A stretch of 64,000 nucleotides of DNA. Source: Euptelea pleiosperma. Its lineage: Eukaryota > Streptophyta > Magnoliopsida > Ranunculales > Eupteleaceae. Location: assembly GCA_035048495.1 (NCBI GenBank), contig CM068553.1, positions 17,175,190 through 17,239,189 on the forward strand, given 5' to 3'. The notes under the pieces are model-generated. The model was not told where the DNA came from. It saw only the letters and a list, made by a program, of their open reading frames with translations, and did no database searches. Within the stretch, counting starts at the first letter, position 1. Each line of letters begins with the position of its first letter. Positions 1 to 11,500 of the stretch are shown here, piece after piece. Position numbers and translations under genes: made by a program.

Positions 1-252
1 ACAAATCAACTTGATTACTGATTTCAAACCTTTGGATCTTTGCAGCTCAAATAATGGTCAATAATGTTCAAATTCGTATGGTTAAAATCAATCCATGAAA
101 ATAATTCCAATCCAACACCTAGATATCACTAATTGGATTGATTTTTTGTTTATGGGCCCACATAGGGATTGGCGAAACATCCATACGGTCAAAATCCTCT
201 AAGAGTGTGACACGTGGTTCATATTTTGCCCCTGTCATCAAAGTTTTACTCT
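1..252. repeat. Mutator-type MITE (GAGTAAAAC family), left part cut off by window edge
   Basis: The right half of a MITE that recurs through the window. It shows the shared core (the TGATTAGTGATTTCAAACC-like arm, the CATCCATACGGTCA block, the CTCTAAGAGTGTGccACGTGG block) and ends in the family terminus TGTCATCAAAGTTTTACT. The left terminus lies outside the window. Confidence 0.7.
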
Positions 253-499
253 TTGGTGGGGGATCAATCTCTAAGTCGATATAAAAAATTTAAAATAAAA
301 TCGACTGATTAGTCTGAGCTAATCGATTTGATTTTTTATCTCTCACATCCACCAAGGCACTGATCAAACATCCAAACGTTCTCTCAGCAATTGTTTTTCT
401 CTTTTTTATTGGTCTACCTTTCGTATTGATTCTCTCTCATCTCAAACATTTTGTCCTTTTTCCAACAATTCTCAATTTTCAAGAACACCCTTTGTACAT
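253..499. other. Unannotated spacer
   Basis: AT-rich sequence between two MITE copies. I see no coding potential or recognisable element here. Confidence 0.4.
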
Positions 500-885
500 C
501 TCTAAAACTTTGATGATAGGACCCTGTCATCAAGGCAAATGACAGGGTGCAATAGAGCCATGTGGCATACTCTCAGAGGACTTTGACCGTATGGATGTTT
601 TTCCAATCCGTAGGTGGACCTACATACCAAAAATAAGCTTGATTAGTGATTTCAAACCTTTGGATCTTTGTACCTCAAATATTGGTCAAGAATGCTCAAA
701 TTCATACAGTTAAAATACATCCCTGAAAATAATTCCAATCACTAATCAGGCTGATTTTTGGTTTGTAGGTCCAGCTAAGGATTGGCCAAATATCCGTACG
801 GTCAGATCCCTCTAAAAGTGTGCCACATGGCTCATAATGCACCCTGTCATCAGCCTTGATCGTCCTGTCATCAAAGTTTTATTCC
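500..885. repeat. Mutator-type MITE copy, GAGTAAAAC family
   Basis: A near-palindromic element. The left arm (AAAACTTTGATGA, then the ACCCTGTCAT block) is mirrored on the right by ACCCTGTCAT and TCATCAAAGTTTTAT. The core carries the arm pair around GACCGTATGGATGTTT and its mirror. The ends have diverged, so I could not confirm a target duplication. Confidence 0.7.
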
Positions 886-1074
886 TCAAAACGTCTATCA
901 CCCTCCCAAGTCCCACCAAGTCTGTCCTTCGCCCACCCTTCTCTCCAAGACGTCTCTTGCTCTCCCAACAAGTCTCTTTTTCTCTTTTTTTTTCAAAAAC
1001 AAAAAACTTTTATATTTTCATTACCCCAGTTGTTGGTATCAGTGAAGGAACGTGCGAAGAAAAGGAAGGTAGAA

Positions 1075-1230
1075 ATGTCGTCAGTGAAGTATAAGTGAGA
1101 CTACTGTGACAAACAATTTCAAAATATGTGATCTACTAGAAAGCGCCACCTCCAGGGTGTACAGCATCAGCGAGCCAAAGACCTCTGGTACGAGTTCTTG
1201 GAAAGTTCTTTATTCTTTTAAAATCCCTAA

Positions 1231-1269
<39 letters not shown>

Positions 1270-1393
1270 ATATATATGTATATATATAATGTTTATACTT
1301 CTTTAATTTTATTTAATTTCTCTTTATTATTTGTTTTAGATCCAAGCAGAGCTTCGGAAAAGGATTCTGCAACCATTTTGTGTGGAAGGTACC
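1075..1393 (+). pseudogene. Broken zinc-finger gene, U11/U12 snRNP 20K / CCCH (ZMAT5-like) type, first part
   Basis: Reading on + from the ATG at 1075 gives a U1-type C2H2 finger of the plant ZMAT5/U11-U12-20K family: DYCDKQF, then TRKRHLQGVQHQRAK, then LWYEF. The first cysteine position is a TGA stop and a second TGA follows FQNM, so the finger cannot be translated. A short intron (about 1196-1339, with a CT run) ends in TTTTAG. The second exon then gives residues like GFCNHFVWKV in a shifted frame, which matches the start of a CCCH finger (KGVCNHFVRTGTC in relatives). The CT-rich stretch at 900-1030 looks like an old 5' leader. The gene stops where a solo LTR begins at 1394. Family assignment is by recalled motif; alternative CCCH proteins are possible. 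Confidence 0.65.
1268..1393 (+). repeat. Tandem-duplicated intron/exon 2 segment, copy 1
   Basis: This stretch, from the TATATA run through TTTATACTTCTTTAATTTT, TTGTTTTAG and CAACCATTTTGTGTGG to GGTACC, is repeated with scattered differences at about 4093-4212. In both places the sequence that follows was GTACCCCT, so the two copies were once adjacent. The solo LTR was inserted at GTACC of the first copy. Confidence 0.75.
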
Positions 1394-2646
1394 TGAAAGT
1401 AGGGTTTTTCCGCGTCGTTGGTTACGGAAATCCTAGATCTCAACAATATTTGTAATTATCCGATTCTTTTTCACTCAAATCCTGCAAAAAATCACAGGGT
1501 TGTACAGTGGCTCGTGTCGGATGTCGATCCGCACTCGGGGTTAGTTAGCGCGACTCATGAACATGCAATGACGGATTTTTATCAAGAAAACATGGAGAGG
1601 TGAGAATGGTGATGGAGAAATTAGGATTTAAAACATTTTATCCATGAAATAAAGAAATTAAGAACACCAAAAATATTTATTCATTAATGAAAGAAATACG
1701 GATGACAAAGCTCAGATCAAAGTGTTTATGACCAATCAATTCAAACTAACTACAAAGCATTTAATAAGAGAAGCAAAAAATGTAGAGATAAAAAAAATGG
1801 AAAAATAGTAGGTAGAAAGAGATCTAGCCTAGAGAGAGAAAATAGAGAGAAGAGAGGGATAATTAGAGAGAGAAAAAGAGACTAAGAGAGAGAAAGAAGA
1901 TGAGAGAGAGACAATCACCTCAGCTTACCCATGGAGATGAGTCAATCACTTGGAGGGGATTGGCAATGGTGATGGTTGCCTGGAGTGACGAAGATTGGCC
2001 TTGGGAGTTAGAGTAGAGATCCACCATGAGAATTATTGTAAGTGGAGAGGGTGGGTCACTTGATGCTTGCTGCCATGTGGAACGTGTGCGGCATGGTGGC
2101 TGTGATGGATGGGGAGGATTGAGCATGGCTTAGTGGTGGACCAAACATCAAGGAGTTGCTGGTGCGCTCCTTTTTGGAGTTGTAAGTCGAACTTGCAGAT
2201 CAGACTGGTGAGTGAAGAAGAAGAGGAGTAGCGCCTGATAAGGAAAGTTGCTGGGGGTTGACAGCAAGGAGAAGATGGAGATGGAGGCGGATCAGTCCGG
2301 CAAGGCTGAGGAGAGGGCGGCAACTTTTATGAAGGGCGGTATAGCAGCAGGTAGGGAACTTGCTGGTTGCTCCGGCGAGATGGATCTTGGGAGAACATTG
2401 GTGGAGTTGTGGAGGCAGCGGCAGTAAGCACAGGCGGAGAGAGGCGGTGGTGGAGTGTGCAGGCGGTGTGCAAGCGGAGGAGGCGGAGGCGAACCAGTCC
2501 GGCGGTTGTGGTGGTGTTGGTGTTGCTGTTATGCAACACCAGCACGTTGCTGCTACGAAGGTGGGAGGTGCTGGTTGCAGACGAGGAAGAGGGGCAGAAG
2601 AAGAGAAGAAAACGATGAAGAAGAAGGGAAGATGGTGGCGGCCGAC

Positions 2647-2800
2647 CGGAGTTGCAGGCTGCAACTCCGATAGAAAACGGTAATACGAAAAAAAACGAAA
2701 ACTAAAAATACGAGAAGAAGAAGACAGAGGAGAGAAGGAGAAAGAAGAAGAAGAAGAAGAAGAAGAAGAAGAAGAAGAAGAAGAAGAAGAAGAAGAAGAA

Positions 2801-2832
<32 letters not shown>

Positions 2833-2866
2833 AGGACGGCCGGAGTTGCAAACCTGCAACTCCGGC
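2647..2866. repeat. LTR palindromes flanking a GAA microsatellite (copy A)
   Basis: Two hairpin-forming palindromes, CGGAGTTGCAG/CTGCAACTCCG at 2647-2669 and GCCGGAGTTGCA/TGCAACTCCGGC at 2839-2866, flank an (AAG)n run at about 2743-2833. Confidence 0.8.
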
Positions 2867-3067
2867 GAAGTATAGGTGAAGAAGACGAAGAAGAAAAGAG
2901 GAAAAAGAGGAGAAAGAAGTCGCGGGGAAGAAGGGAAAGGATAGGGGGAAGGAGAGGAGGAGATTGGAGGGGGATTAGGGTTCGAACGAACCCCTATCCT
3001 TCTCCTTTTAAAGCTTCCCTATTTCCATTAATGGAAATAGGGGATTTTTGAAAATAAAAAAATAAGA

Positions 3068-3068
<1 letters not shown>

Positions 3069-3112
<44 letters not shown>
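3069..3112. repeat. (AT)n microsatellite inside solo LTR A
   Basis: An uninterrupted AT dinucleotide run of about 44 bases. Confidence 0.9.
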
Positions 3113-3115
<3 letters not shown>

Positions 3116-4092
3116 AAGTAAAAACCTACTTTTCTATGGGGAATCTCCCCAATTAGTGGACCCCCCATTTAATTAAAATTATTTTGAAATTCGCGGGGTC
3201 CACTAACTGGTCGGACAGCGGGTCGATGAAGATGGGCCCGGCTATTGGCCCACATGGACTGATGATGTCCATCGTCTCACAAGATGATGTGATAGACATT
3301 CTGATGGCGATCGGATGGATGGTGACTTGATTGGGACTCAGATTGGTGGATCGACGGATCTAGAGAGATCCAACGGTCCGATTGAAGATCCAACGGTCCG
3401 ATGGAAGATCCAACGGTCAGAAAGCTAAGGGAGATGAGATAGAGCTGATGGGCAGGAGTTCTGGGGTTAGGTCAGTAGATTCGAGGATCGAGAGATGAAG
3501 AGAGAGAGAGAATAAGGAGAGATGAGAGAAAAAGTATCAAAAAAAATAGAAAAAAGCACTGGCGGAGGGTCTAGAACCCTGGTCTTCACTGTGACCATCC
3601 TCACGTTTCTCCAGTAGAGTCGACTATCATTCTTTGCTGACTCATGTGGCTTTAAACGCTTTGGTCCGTCTCTTGGTCATTGGCTCTCCTGCTCTCTTCG
3701 TTATTTGGGCCAGCTTTTTGGTCCTCTGATTCAGCCCATATTTGGCCCATATCTTCTAGTCATAGCATGTGGGCTCTTTAAGCTTTGATAATGGGCTCTC
3801 ATGATCGATTTGGGCCCACAAGTCTCGAGAATCGTCCCATCGGGGTTTCCTGCGACAGAAGAAGCGCGTAATGAGACTTTATCAGAACGGCTTAATATCT
3901 AGACTTCCGAAAATATGTTTAATGCATGCAAATATACCATTTCGTCCAGAAAAGTGTGTTTTACGCAATGAGATAGACTCTTACGTAGAAAAGTGGATAA
4001 TTAGAGCAGTTTTACGTAGGAGAGTGCGATAACGCTAACAGGATAAGTGCTTAAAATAAGCACTTTTGAGCGAATATCAGTACCCCTATAAT

Positions 4093-4240
4093 ATATATAT
4101 ATATAATGTTTATACTTCTTTAATTTTTTTTTTAATTTTTCTTTATTATTTGTTTTAGATCCAGGTAGAGCTTTGGAAAAGGAGTCTGCAACCATTTTGT
4201 GTGGAAGGTACCCCTGAACAAATCTACGCTCATTTTTTCT
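4093..4240 (+). pseudogene. Second copy of the zinc-finger exon 2 segment
   Basis: Duplicate of 1268-1393 on the far side of the solo LTR. After TTTTAG (acceptor at 4157-4158) the text reads like DPGRALEK, then with a one-base frameshift GKGVCNHFVWK, the start of a CCCH finger. It runs a few codons further into GTACCCCTGAAC and then loses similarity. This is a decayed remnant. Confidence 0.6.
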
Positions 4241-5079
4241 CCTAATTTGTTCTTCATTTATTTTTGTAATTGTCTTAGCACTTTCTGAATGCATTCTCTT
4301 AGTATTTCTGGATTTATGCTATGATTTGCAGTCAATGATCTACTATACAGTATATTTTTTATGGTTTTTTTTCGTTTTCATAATGTATGATTTGAAATAC
4401 ATTTACAAGCAGATTGTTGCAGAATGTATGTTGTATGATTAAATGACATTTTAGAATGCAATTGTTGGCCAAGAAAAAGATAATTTAGAAAATATTAAAA
4501 ATATATATTTTATGGTGCAAAAATTGTGATCCAAACTGCTCCTTCTTCTATTTTTTGAATTACTCAGGAAGAAGACCCTATTTCTCATTGAAGAGTGGGT
4601 AATTTGATTTAGAAGCTAATAGAAGACGTTGATTGCATTATTAGTTAGATACATCAGCCTAATTGGTTATCTTTAAGAATAATTTTTAATACCTATTTTA
4701 CGAATGATTCAAGCCGTTTATTCAAGTATTGTTTATTTGGATAAAAAAGAGATGATAGATGATTTTTTGATTCGTATGAATACCTCTTACGCTTGCCATT
4801 TTTAAAACAATAGTCTAGCTACATCCGCTGCATCCTTGGGTGTTTCCCAATTAATCAAAAATTTGGCCAGCATAATTCATTTTGAACCTTACAATACCAA
4901 TAGATTGAAGATATTACATTGTATTACATTAATAAATACTAAAAGTATTGAACGTCAGAATTTACTTGGGATCGTTCTCTAGCACTCTAACAATAGACAA
5001 TGAATCCTTGAAGTTAGTAGATAGACTTCCTGTCAGTGAGATGCTTGGAGGTTTGCTGAAATATATTAGGTGATATAAT
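4241..5079. other. Unannotated AT-rich spacer
   Basis: I see no gene or recognisable repeat between the zinc-finger remnant and the CACTA-like end at 5080. Confidence 0.4.
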
Positions 5080-5400
5080 CACTACCAAAAAAAGGGCTTT
5101 TCCCGACGGTTCTAAACTGACGGCAATGGATTCACCGGCGGTTATTAACCACCGCATAAACTGCCGGAAATTTGTCGGCGGCTTAAGTAAAAGGCAAACA
5201 CCGGCGGTTTTATTACCGCCGCCGAAAGACCAACTCTGGCGGCTTAAAACTACCGATATATTTATTTTATTGGCAATTATAAACCGCCGGCAGTAGCTTG
5301 TCCCTAGCAGTTTTAAAACTGTCGGTATTGGCCTTTTACTTACGCCGTCAGCAAATTTTTGGCGGTTTATGCGGCGGTTAATAACCGCCAATAAATCCAA
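5080..5400 (+). repeat. CACTA-like left terminus and subterminal repeats
   Basis: CACTACC terminus, then many direct and inverted copies of a CCGGCGGTTTAT-like motif, as expected for transposase-binding subterminal arrays of plant En/Spm elements. Confidence 0.7.
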
Positions 5401-6033
5401 TTGAAATTTAAAAAAAATAGCCCACTGAATTTTTTTGTTAAAAAGTGTATTATATCATTTCTCATCATGATAATTTTCTCCAGAATTAAAGATTAAAACG
5501 GCATATAAATAAATAAATTAATAAAATGAAACCTTACAAAGATATTTGAAGAAAATAGTTGGCTATAAACTACAAATGTGACAACCCACATATCCCAAAC
5601 AATAAAATACACACATATGCTTGTACATGCCCAGCCACAAATAGGGGTGTCACACATGAACAACTAGTACAATATGCATTAATTAATATTTTATCGAACA
5701 ACATCATGAGAAGCAAGAGCATTTAGTTACGTACGTATACCTGATATATAAAACATTGTTTTGAGTTTTATTTAGTATGAAAATGAAATTATCATGTATA
5801 TTCAACTACACCAGAAAAAAAGAAGTGAAATATGTATTCTAAAGGATGAAACGCGTACAAGGATGTGATTCTAAAAAATTAAGTAATGACAATTATAAAT
5901 TGAAGTTCACATTGATGATATATGCCCTGCTAGAAAATCAGGGTACAATATCCAAACACCCTTGTAATAAACGCACCTACAAAAATATGGGAGAGTAGTT
6001 GGTTGATGTTTGTGCAAGAGATGAAGTACTAGC

Positions 6034-6210
6034 TTATGATGTTAATGATGATCTAGATAATTGGTGTATTGGTGATTTCGGGATATTCACACCTGACGCT
6101 TGCCGGGATAATTCTGAAGACACATTATTATTATTTTCAGATATTGTTGGCATTCCCATGTGATCTGAAAATGTGTAACCAAATTCAAGCCAATCTTTTT
6201 CCACAAGTGC
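6034..6210 (-). pseudogene. Captured last exon of a myotubularin-type phosphoinositide 3-phosphatase
   Basis: On -, after an acceptor CTTCTTACAG (AG at 6212-6211), the frame reads ALVEKDWLEFGYTFSDHMGMP, then a Ser-rich tail with SELSRQ and SPIHQLSRSS, and stops at TAA (6036-6034). This matches the C-terminal exon I recall for plant myotubularin (ALVEKDWLxFGHPFSDRxGMP). The histidine in GHPF is tyrosine here. No upstream myotubularin exons are visible nearby, so this is a captured fragment, not a gene. It lies in the same orientation as the BTB and NAR1 fragments 19-21 kb to the right. Confidence 0.65.
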
Positions 6211-6544
6211 CTGTAAGAAGATAAATATATCACATCTCATTACCATTTAGGCAAAGGTTTGAAGTGCATAATCCATAAGTATTGGCAAACTAATGAAATA
6301 TGTTGCTAAGAGATTGAGCTCACAAAACATGTATAAATTTGGATATATCTTATAAGTACCATCAAGGTACTAGAGCGTTTCATAGACAACATGATCTGAC
6401 ATGCATTTAATAGCAAACTAAAACATAAAGAAAAAAATTGTAACTGAAATAACTACTAAATTAATATGAATGGGAACTCATAGTCAATACCCGAAACCCC
6501 TTAAATATCCGATAGTATGGATCATGCAGCAAACTAGTGAGTGA

Positions 6545-6870
6545 GACCAATCTACGTCCATATGAGCCACTTGCCACTCTTAGAGGCCACTAGCCATATG
6601 GATGTCATCCCTAGGTGGACCTACATACCAAATTTCAGTCTGATTAGTTATTCTAACATTTGAATATGAGTACCTCTAATAATGCTCTAATCATACAACA
6701 AATTAAAAATCAACCAATGAAAAAGACACCAATCCAACGGTTAAAAATCACTAAACAATTAATATCTGGTTTGTAGGTCCACCTAGGGATGGACCAAACA
6801 TCCATACGGAAAATGGTCTCTTAGAGTGTGCCTCGTGGCTCATACTGTAGTCCATCATGTCGTCATCAAA
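6545..6870. repeat. Mutator-type MITE copy, diverged
   Basis: Inner arms ATATGGATG, CCTAGGTGGACCTACA and the mirror GTAGGTCCACCTAGGGAT are present, with ATGAGCCAC and GTGGCTCAT ends. The outer termini have decayed. Confidence 0.6.
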
Positions 6871-7115
6871 GATATATTCAAATTAAGTTATTGTCTGTGG
6901 ACCTATGGATCTCTTGAATACAATGATCAATAGCCTCAACGGCATAGGTCTACCGTGGGTGTAGCACGGCCTTTTAAACCCAAATTTTCTCTTACGTGTG
7001 GTTATTTTTATGGGTCGCGATGTAACAAGCTGTAGCTCATGTTTTTGGCGTCAACTAGAACCATTTTTGTTACTCATCACTGCCATTTGGACCCACTGAC
7101 CGCATGGATGTTTAG

Positions 7116-7521
7116 GAGTAAAACTTCTGTCACATCGTTGAGACAAAAGCTTCTGTCACAGCGCAATATACGAGCCACGTGGCACACTCTTACTGGACGC
7201 TGACTATATGGATGTTTGGCCAGTCTCTCGGTGGACCTGCAAACCAAAAATCAGCTTGATTAGTGATTTACAACCTTTGGATCTTTACACCCAAATTACG
7301 TTCAATAATGCTCAAATGCCTACTGTTAAAATCAACCCATGAAAATAACTTCAATCGAATCGCTTAGAAATCACTAATCAAGCTAATTTTTGGTTTTCAG
7401 GTCCACCAAGGGACTGGCCAAACATCCATACGATCAGAGTCCACTAAGAGTGTGCCATGTGGCTCCTATTGTGCGTTGTGACAGAATCATCTGTCACAAC
7501 GCTATGACAGAAGTTTTACTC
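7116..7521. mobile_element. Mutator-type MITE, GAGTAAAAC family, with 9-bp duplication
   Basis: 406 bp from GAGTAAAACTTCTGTCACA to GACAGAAGTTTTACTC. Flanks are GATGTTTAG (7107-7115) and AATGTTTAG (7522-7530), 8 of 9 matching. A 9-bp duplication points to the Mutator superfamily. Confidence 0.8.
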
Positions 7522-7530
7522 AATGTTTAG

Positions 7531-9475
7531 CCCATCCCCTGTTGGACATTCATACAAAATCAGCTTGTTTATGATTTTTAGCCATTGTTTTTAGTACTAA
7601 AAAAAAGGTGAATCCAATGGCTAGAATCGCGTCTTAAAAAGCACTAAGATTTAATGGCTAGAGATTACCAATCATAGTGATTTTTGGTGTGTATATCCAC
7701 CAAAAAATCATCAGGTACGTCTCATCTTTCCCTTCCCAATCACTAATGTGAACTATTATTACATTATTGACATCTTCCCATACCCATGACCTATCAATGA
7801 TTCAATATTGTGCCCGAACAACCTTCCACAAGTTCAATTCTGATTGATATTTAATTTAAGAGGATAAAGTGACACTAATGTCTTTGATCATCTCAAAAAA
7901 GCCTTAGAAGAGAGCAAAAAGCACACTTGTCACCAATACTTCAATCATCAAGGAGTTGAAGCACCCTCGCATGCATCAACCAACACTAGGATTCCTTTCC
8001 CTTTGCTATCATTACCTATCTCCCTAATGCCATGACATCCCTATTCCTCTACCCCGTTAGCCAACCTAAAAACAAACATTAAAATACACTAAACTTACAT
8101 GATTTACATCTACTCACCTAGCCTCATCTACTGCCACTTAATTGGGCCCCTCTAAAACCACTAAATCTGAATCAGCTTAACCATGTAAGTGCCTCTGTGG
8201 GAAATGTTTGAATACTAGCTCTCATTGATAGGCTTATCTCCCTCCTTTCCTTTCCCATTTCCCTCTTCCACAATTTTAACTCAAGTATTTTATTAAATAG
8301 CAACTCACAAGTGTCTAGCTGACACCAAACAAAATTATGTTTCTGTAGGGAGAAAAAATCAATCCTTACAAATTCCTCTACCCAAGATGTTCCATATCAA
8401 AACCTAACTAAAGTAATGCCTCCGTTATAGCCATTGCCAAACGCCTTTTCCCACACACCTCCCAACTCCAACAGCTAAATAATGAATAAGATCCTCTTAT
8501 TCCAAGGAAACAAAACAGCATAAGGGGAAAAGACCTTGTTTCTAAGATATGATGAATTGGAGTTCAATTTAACAATAGTGTCCTCCAGAGTAGGGACCCA
8601 AAATAGTCTAAGCACTACATCATAGTTGCTAGTGTTTAAACATGAAGCCCATGGTCCTATTATGAAGAAGGAGCCAGACATGTTGAAAGAAATAAAAAAA
8701 TATATCTATTCTAAAGAATATAAGGACCAAACCTAGTTACCGACTTAAACACCATTAATACCTAATGGTTCACTGACACAATTTTATAATACGACTATCT
8801 TTCAGCATAACCAACATAAGAACTTGGGAAAGCAAGGAATCCTCAAAGCGGAGAAAGAATAATCATAGAAAGCAAATAGAGGGTTTTGTAAACAGAAAAT
8901 GTAAGCTAATGCAGCATAACACTCTGTTTGTTCTTATTTCTCGTCTGTTGGTATACTTCATAATCCTCATTATGTTGCCCTCCAAATACTCCACTACTCT
9001 AAAATCAGAAATTAGTAATTAATTATAGCAAGCAATGAGAAATATCAAGAACATGTAGCAGTCAGCATAGAAAGACAAATTGACAGTCATACAGGGAAAA
9101 TAAAATAAGAAAGACAAGGCAGTGGTGTCAAAAATTACAAAACCAACCAATATCAAAAAGTACTAGGTAGAAATTCTTACCTCAACATTTCCCCTTCTTA
9201 ATTGTAAATTTGATTCAAAACCAACCAATATCAAGTTCGATTCAACACACATTTCACAATTGACAATTAATATGGAAAAGGCTATGCTAGACTAAACCAA
9301 ATTAACTAAGGTATATGGTACTGAGCTTATAATAGATTGATAGGGATAACCATAGGGTATTTTGATGTCTAAGGAAGTGAGTGGTCCCTAACTTCGTTTC
9401 GTTAGATATTCGTGATATTTTTCTCCAGCTATTTCTTAATATACTCAGTGCTTCAGCCATCCTTACAATTTTCAA
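7531..9475. other. Interior of the CACTA-like element, nothing recognised
   Basis: AT-rich sequence with short open frames only. A stretch at about 8890-9000 on - reads openly for some 30 codons but I do not recognise it. Confidence 0.3.
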
Positions 9476-9487
9476 GCTCTGATACCA
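9476..9487 (-). other. Candidate retrotransposon primer-binding site (initiator Met-tRNA type)
   Basis: On - this reads TGGTATCAGAGC, the usual Copia primer-binding site. The sequence to its right could be an LTR end (CTAATGGTTTG) and an ATG follows 20 bases later. No matching LTR pair or gag is visible, so this is at most a fragment. Confidence 0.35.
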
Positions 9488-9779
9488 ACAAACCATTAGA
9501 AACAATGACTAAGAGAGGCTCTCTTTTCTCTCTTTTGCTCAGTAATTAAGTGGTTGTTTATTAGAGAAGATCACAACTTTGAACCAAAAAAACAAAAATT
9601 CAAGAAGGACTAATTTTATAGAAGCCATAGGTTATAATTAAAAACCAGAAAGACATCTAAACCAGAGTACTTTAGGTTCCTAAAGGATATCCCAGTAATA
9701 CTAGTTGCTGAAGGTAAGGAGATGTGTGAAAGAAAAAACCTTTCATAGTTGTGGAGCAAAGGAAAAGGGATGGCAGAAA

Positions 9780-9910
9780 ATCATCATCATCATTAATGGT
9801 GCCTTATCTCAACTATTACAGGTCAGCCATTGATTCATCTTCTATGTAGGTCAGCCAAAATGGCTGTCACAAATAGTTGTCAAAACAGTTGTCCCCTGAT
9901 CCTGACCCTA
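9780..9910. repeat. Partial MITE, GGGTCGGG-terminus family
   Basis: Shares GATTCATCTTCTATGT, GGTTGTCA-type and CCTGATCCTGACCC end motifs with the elements at 27489 and 53009. Confidence 0.45.
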
Positions 9911-11212
9911 CTTAAAATTGCCACGAATTGATTTTCTAATCGTCCGAGTAGCAAAATCTTAAAATGATGCTATATGCAACTTTGAAACTCTGTACATAAT
10001 TGGCAACACAAAAAATTGATGCCTAAGCCTCAGCCAAGTGTTAACATACTATGCCATAAATGATTCTAGGTCTACATGAAAAGTTGGAATGTGAAAAACC
10101 ACGTTCGTCCACTTTTTTCTTAGTTCTACCTGCCTTTCCATGAACAACAAGATTAGTGCCCTTACGGCCCCACAGAATTTTTGAACAATACGAGATCTTG
10201 GCATAAATCATAAACAGTGATCATATACAATAGGATATTAGTGAGGTTGCATTTCACAAACAAGGTGCTAACTAGGAGCCCTAGAAGGTTCCCTTTCTAC
10301 ATTCAAAGATGTCAACATTTGACAAAAAAAAGACGTGACAACAAACACTTGATGTGATTTAAGTATAATGGAAGAAATGGATTGTCTTTAATAACTCAAA
10401 GGAAAGCAGGAAACTCTCACAATTAGTCTCACATATTCGCATAAAGAGCAAGATTTTTACACGAAGTCAGTTTCAAAGCTAAAGGCTGCAGGTGTTAACA
10501 ACTCCACAGTATAAAAAATGTCGGGAATGTCTTTCGCTAAACAATGAGAAAAGGGATTCCACAAAGTGGGTTTCCAAGAAAACCCACATTGGGGGAAATG
10601 TACTTTTTGCAAATCAAATGCAGCCTTATAAGGACTCATTCAAATGCAGCCTTAAAGGAGTGATTTCAATAGACAATATAGCAACTAAAGTCAATGGGTA
10701 CTTATTAGTTTACTAAGTATGAGAGACAATGTAGTAAAGCAACACCTCCCTTGGTTCCTACCTGCACTTATCTTCTGTTTTTGGGGTTATGGGGAACAAT
10801 ATTTACCCCAAACATTCAAATATCAAATGTCAAAATAAGGTGCACAGTTTCAAGCTCTAAGAAATTGGTAAATCAACAAAACAAGGGAAAGTAAAATTAA
10901 TTAAATAGCCAAGCAACAAGATGAATATAAAGATATGCTCAACAACATTAGAAGCATCCCATTGAACCAACAAGATCAATTTGCCATATATATCTACATG
11001 TACATACAAGTGTAAAATAGACATAAATATACAGATATATATATGTACCATGTACATACAAGTCATGATTTAGATCATCATAGAAAAAAGAATCTCTAAC
11101 ATGGAAAGCATAGAGATGTAAATCAGTTATCTTATTGTAACATCCATCTTAAATCATATAAGCTTCATATTGAACTTGAACTTGAACTCGATACATAAAT
11201 GTGGGCATTAGT
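9911..11212. other. Interior of the CACTA-like element, nothing recognised
   Basis: AT-rich. A short frame on - around 10100-10190 reads openly but I cannot assign it. Confidence 0.3.
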
Positions 11213-11247
11213 AGACAGACAGATAGACAGATAGATAGATAGATAGG
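11213..11247. repeat. (GATA)n / (GACA)n microsatellite
   Basis: AGACAGACAGATAGACAGATAGATAGATAG-type tetranucleotide run. Confidence 0.9.
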
Positions 11248-11500
11248 ATGAATCCTATCTATGGTAGATTCAGCCAGCACATTTTTATGGTAGAAGATTC
11301 AGCCAGCACATCCTATAAAAATCCATGGCATTGCTTATCTAAAGTAGAAAAATTTAACTGAAGCTAAAAAGCCCAAATCATAGGAAAGGCTAATAAAAAA
11401 TTTCTGTAAGGAATATTTTCATATTCAATTTGGCAAAGATTCTGTTTGACATAAAAACATTCTTGTAACCGTTCCTACGATCATAAGTGTAGTGTGAAGA

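Larger units (their letters stand above)
1394..4079 (-). mobile_element. Solo LTR, Athila-like family, copy A
   Basis: A 2.69-kb LTR starting TGAAAGTAGGG and ending GAATATCA, flanked by an exact 5-bp target duplication GTACC (1389-1393 and 4080-4084). It is homologous along its length to the LTRs at 22062-24756 (opposite orientation) and 29031-31568 (same orientation). Strand follows from the 22062 copy, whose sense is fixed by an adjacent polypurine tract. The LTR holds a GAA/AAG tract, hairpin palindromes (GGAGTTGCAG with CTGCAACTCC) and an AT run. No internal retrotransposon sequence is left, so this is a solo LTR produced by LTR-LTR recombination. Open frames inside it, such as a poly-Ser frame on -, are low-complexity artefacts. 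Confidence 0.85.

Noticed and set aside
2200..2859. 219-codon open frame on - with a poly-Ser stretch
   Set aside because: It is a translation of the GAA/TTC microsatellite and flanking LTR of solo LTR A. Similar frames appear in the other LTR copies with no conserved protein.
10100..10190. Open stretch on - reading like an exon
   Set aside because: About 30 codons without a recognised family or clear splice sites on both sides.
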